Shown here: positions 62,716-64,000 of the stretch, one piece after another
Numbering within the stretch: position 1 is the first letter of the stretch
Layout of the letters: each line of letters starts with the position of its first letter
Assembly (NCBI GenBank): GCA_963764675.1
Contig: CAVXTQ010000010.1
Coordinates: forward strand, 248,001-312,000
DNA length: 64,000 bases
Direction of reading: 5' to 3'
Origin: Acidiferrum sp963764675
Lineage (GTDB): Bacteria; Acidobacteriota; Terriglobia; Acidiferrales; UBA7541
Position numbers and translations under genes: made by a program
Notes under the pieces: model-generated
Database searches by the model: none
Seen by the model: the letters and a program-made list of their open reading frames with translations, nothing else
Told to the model about the DNA's origin: nothing

Positions 62716-63984
62716 ATGCCTGACCGGCGCTTCCGCGTCCTCGCCCTCGCCACCCATCCCGTCCAATACCAAGTGCCGCTGTTTCGCCGCATGGCCGTCC
62801 GCGACGACCTCGACCTGCAAGTGGCGTACTGCACTCTTCGCGGTGCGGAGGCCGCACACGACCCCGAATTTGGTGCGACCGTAAAATGGGATGTGCCTTT
62901 GCTGGACGGCTATTCCTGGATCCAGGTGCCGAATCGCGGTTCGGGCGCGGAATCGTTCTTTGGGCTGCGCAATACCGGGCTATGGAAGCTCATTCGCGAA
63001 GGCCACTTCGACGCGGTGCTGTGCTATGCCAGCTATACCCGTGCCACTTTCTGGATCGCGTACTTCGCCGCAAAATTCTCCGGCGCGGCGTTTCTCTTCG
63101 GCACCGATACCACCACGCTTACTCCGCTCGACCGGCGCATGTGGAAGCGGCGCGTCAAACGCCTGCTGTGGCCGCTTCTGTTTCGCCTGGCCGATCAAGT
63201 GATTGTGCCGTCGTCGGGGACGCGAGAGTTGATGTGTTCCCTAGGTCTGCCCGAAGAGCGCGTTACGCTCACGCCGTACGTTGTCGACAACGATTGGTGG
63301 CTGGCGCAATCCGCGGGCGTCGATCGCGCTGCCGTGCGCGCCGCGTGGGGCGCCTCGCCGGATGACGCGGTGATTCTTTTTTGCGCCAAGCTGCAGCCTT
63401 GGAAGCGCCCGCTCGATCTGCTGCAGGCGTTCGCGAAGGCGAACATCGCCAAGGCGCTTCTCGTCTTTGCCGGTGAAGGGCCACTGCGCTCCAGCCTGCA
63501 GGCTGAGGCTGCTGCGCTGGGTGTTGCCGACCGCGTGCATTTTCTTGGTTTTGTGAACCAGACCCAACTGCCGAATATCTACACGAGCGCCGATCTGATG
63601 GTTCTCCCTTCTGTCTACGACGCCTTCGGAGTGGTTGTAAACGAGGCGATGCTTTGCTGTTGTCCCGTCGTTGCCAGCGATCACGTAGGAGCGGCCCGCG
63701 ATCTGATCGCCGAGGGTCGCACGGGTTTCGTCTATCCGTGCGGACAAATCGATGCCCTCGCGACTTTGCTGCAACGCGCTCTTGCCGATCGGGCGCAGCT
63801 GTCTGAACTGGGCCGTGCCGCCCGAGCGAGGATGGAAACGTGGTCTCCGCGTGAGAATATTGCGGCGACGCTGGAGGCGGTATCCCGCGGCGTTTCGCGC
63901 CTGGGGCGGAGGCCGGCTGACGCGAATCCGCAAGGCGCGGCAGCTGATTCTGCGCGTAATGCTCCGCAGAAACTTCCCGAATGA
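62716..63984 (+). CDS. GT4-family glycosyltransferase
   Basis: This protein of about 422 residues starts at ATG 62716 (MPDRRFRVLALATHPVQYQVPLFRRM); the frame extending to 62677 has no better ribosome site. The GT-B fold shows an N-terminal acceptor domain (HPVQYQVPLFR is common in sugar transferases of surface-polysaccharide loci). The C-terminal GT4 domain has AKLQPWKRPLDLLQAF, FAGEGPLRSSL, ADLMVLPSVYDAFGVVVNEAM (the E-x7-E motif) and PVVASDHVGAARDLI. It transfers a sugar from a nucleotide donor, probably for a surface glycan. Its stop overlaps the next start (ATGA), which suggests a longer glycan operon continuing past the window. Confidence 0.9.
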   Translation: MPDRRFRVLALATHPVQYQVPLFRRMAVRDDLDLQVAYCTLRGAEAAHDPEFGATVKWDVPLLDGYSWIQVPNRGSGAESFFGLRNTGLWKLIREGHFDAVLCYASYTRATFWIAYFAAKFSGAAFLFGTDTTTLTPLDRRMWKRRVKRLLWPLLFRLADQVIVPSSGTRELMCSLGLPEERVTLTPYVVDNDWWLAQSAGVDRAAVRAAWGASPDDAVILFCAKLQPWKRPLDLLQAFAKANIAKALLVFAGEGPLRSSLQAEAAALGVADRVHFLGFVNQTQLPNIYTSADLMVLPSVYDAFGVVVNEAMLCCCPVVASDHVGAARDLIAEGRTGFVYPCGQIDALATLLQRALADRAQLSELGRAARARMETWSPRENIAATLEAVSRGVSRLGRRPADANPQGAAADSARNAPQKLPE

Positions 63985-64000
63985 AGCTGCTCATCTATTC
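63981..64000 (+). CDS. Start of next gene, cut by window edge
   Basis: An ATG overlapping the glycosyltransferase stop (ATGA) opens a frame reading MKLLIY before the window ends. The ATGA coupling and the Lys-Leu-Leu-Ile-Tyr opening, common in glycosyltransferases, suggest another glycan gene, but too little is visible to assign it. Confidence 0.45.

Overview
The window is high-GC, densely coded bacterial DNA. It most likely comes from an Acidobacteriota chromosome, probably the Terriglobia ('Acidobacteriia') lineage. The indicators are an Oar-like TonB-dependent receptor with an N-terminal carboxypeptidase-regulatory domain, a PadR regulator next to a protein with a permease-type N-terminus, several PknB-type Ser/Thr kinases (one with TPRs), and an alternative complex III operon joined to a caa3-type oxidase. 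This assignment is inference from gene content; no rRNA is present.

Layout. 0-6 kb: 5'-truncated M28 peptidase, an MFS transporter, and a PadR / PQQ-propeller pair. 6-9 kb: GNAT acetyltransferase, epoxide-hydrolase-like enzyme and FAD oxidoreductase. 9-11.5 kb: tdh-kbl threonine catabolism. 11.7-13.5 kb: tandem paralogous secreted proteins ended by a strong terminator. 13.6-16.2 kb: polA. 16.3-21.9 kb: a secreted protease-like lipoprotein, a monoheme cytochrome, rhodanese, a Gfo/Idh/MocA oxidoreductase, a sugar isomerase and tRNA-Asn.

22.4-35.3 kb is the respiratory core: actABCDEF, an uncharacterised one-span protein, a SCO1-like copper chaperone and cox subunits II, I, III and IV. Together they form a quinol-to-O2 branch. 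ACIII oxidises quinol and passes electrons through hemes to the cytochrome c domain fused to subunit II, and on to an A2-type (YS-motif) heme-copper oxidase. 35.3-36.5 kb is decayed DNA holding a frameshifted MOSC gene. A citrate-type MHS transporter and uvrA follow.

41-47 kb holds a LytS/LytTR two-component pair, a cytochrome P460, an FN3-GH39-like glycosidase and a kinase fragment. 47-53 kb holds a deoxyhypusine-synthase-like enzyme, a CPBP protease, mtnA and a kinase-TPR protein. 53-56 kb holds small enzymes and an ECF sigma/kinase pair. 56-60 kb is the TonB receptor. 60-64 kb holds a secreted protein, ruvC, yebC and a GT4 glycosyltransferase, with the next gene starting at the window edge.

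No CRISPR array, intact transposase or prophage was seen. The best candidates for under-described biology are the DHS-like/mtnA neighbourhood, the extra one-span protein in the ACIII-caa3 cluster, the PadR-controlled membrane/PQQ-propeller fusion, the protease lipoprotein with a duplicated C-terminal module, and the LytTR-P460 neighbourhood.
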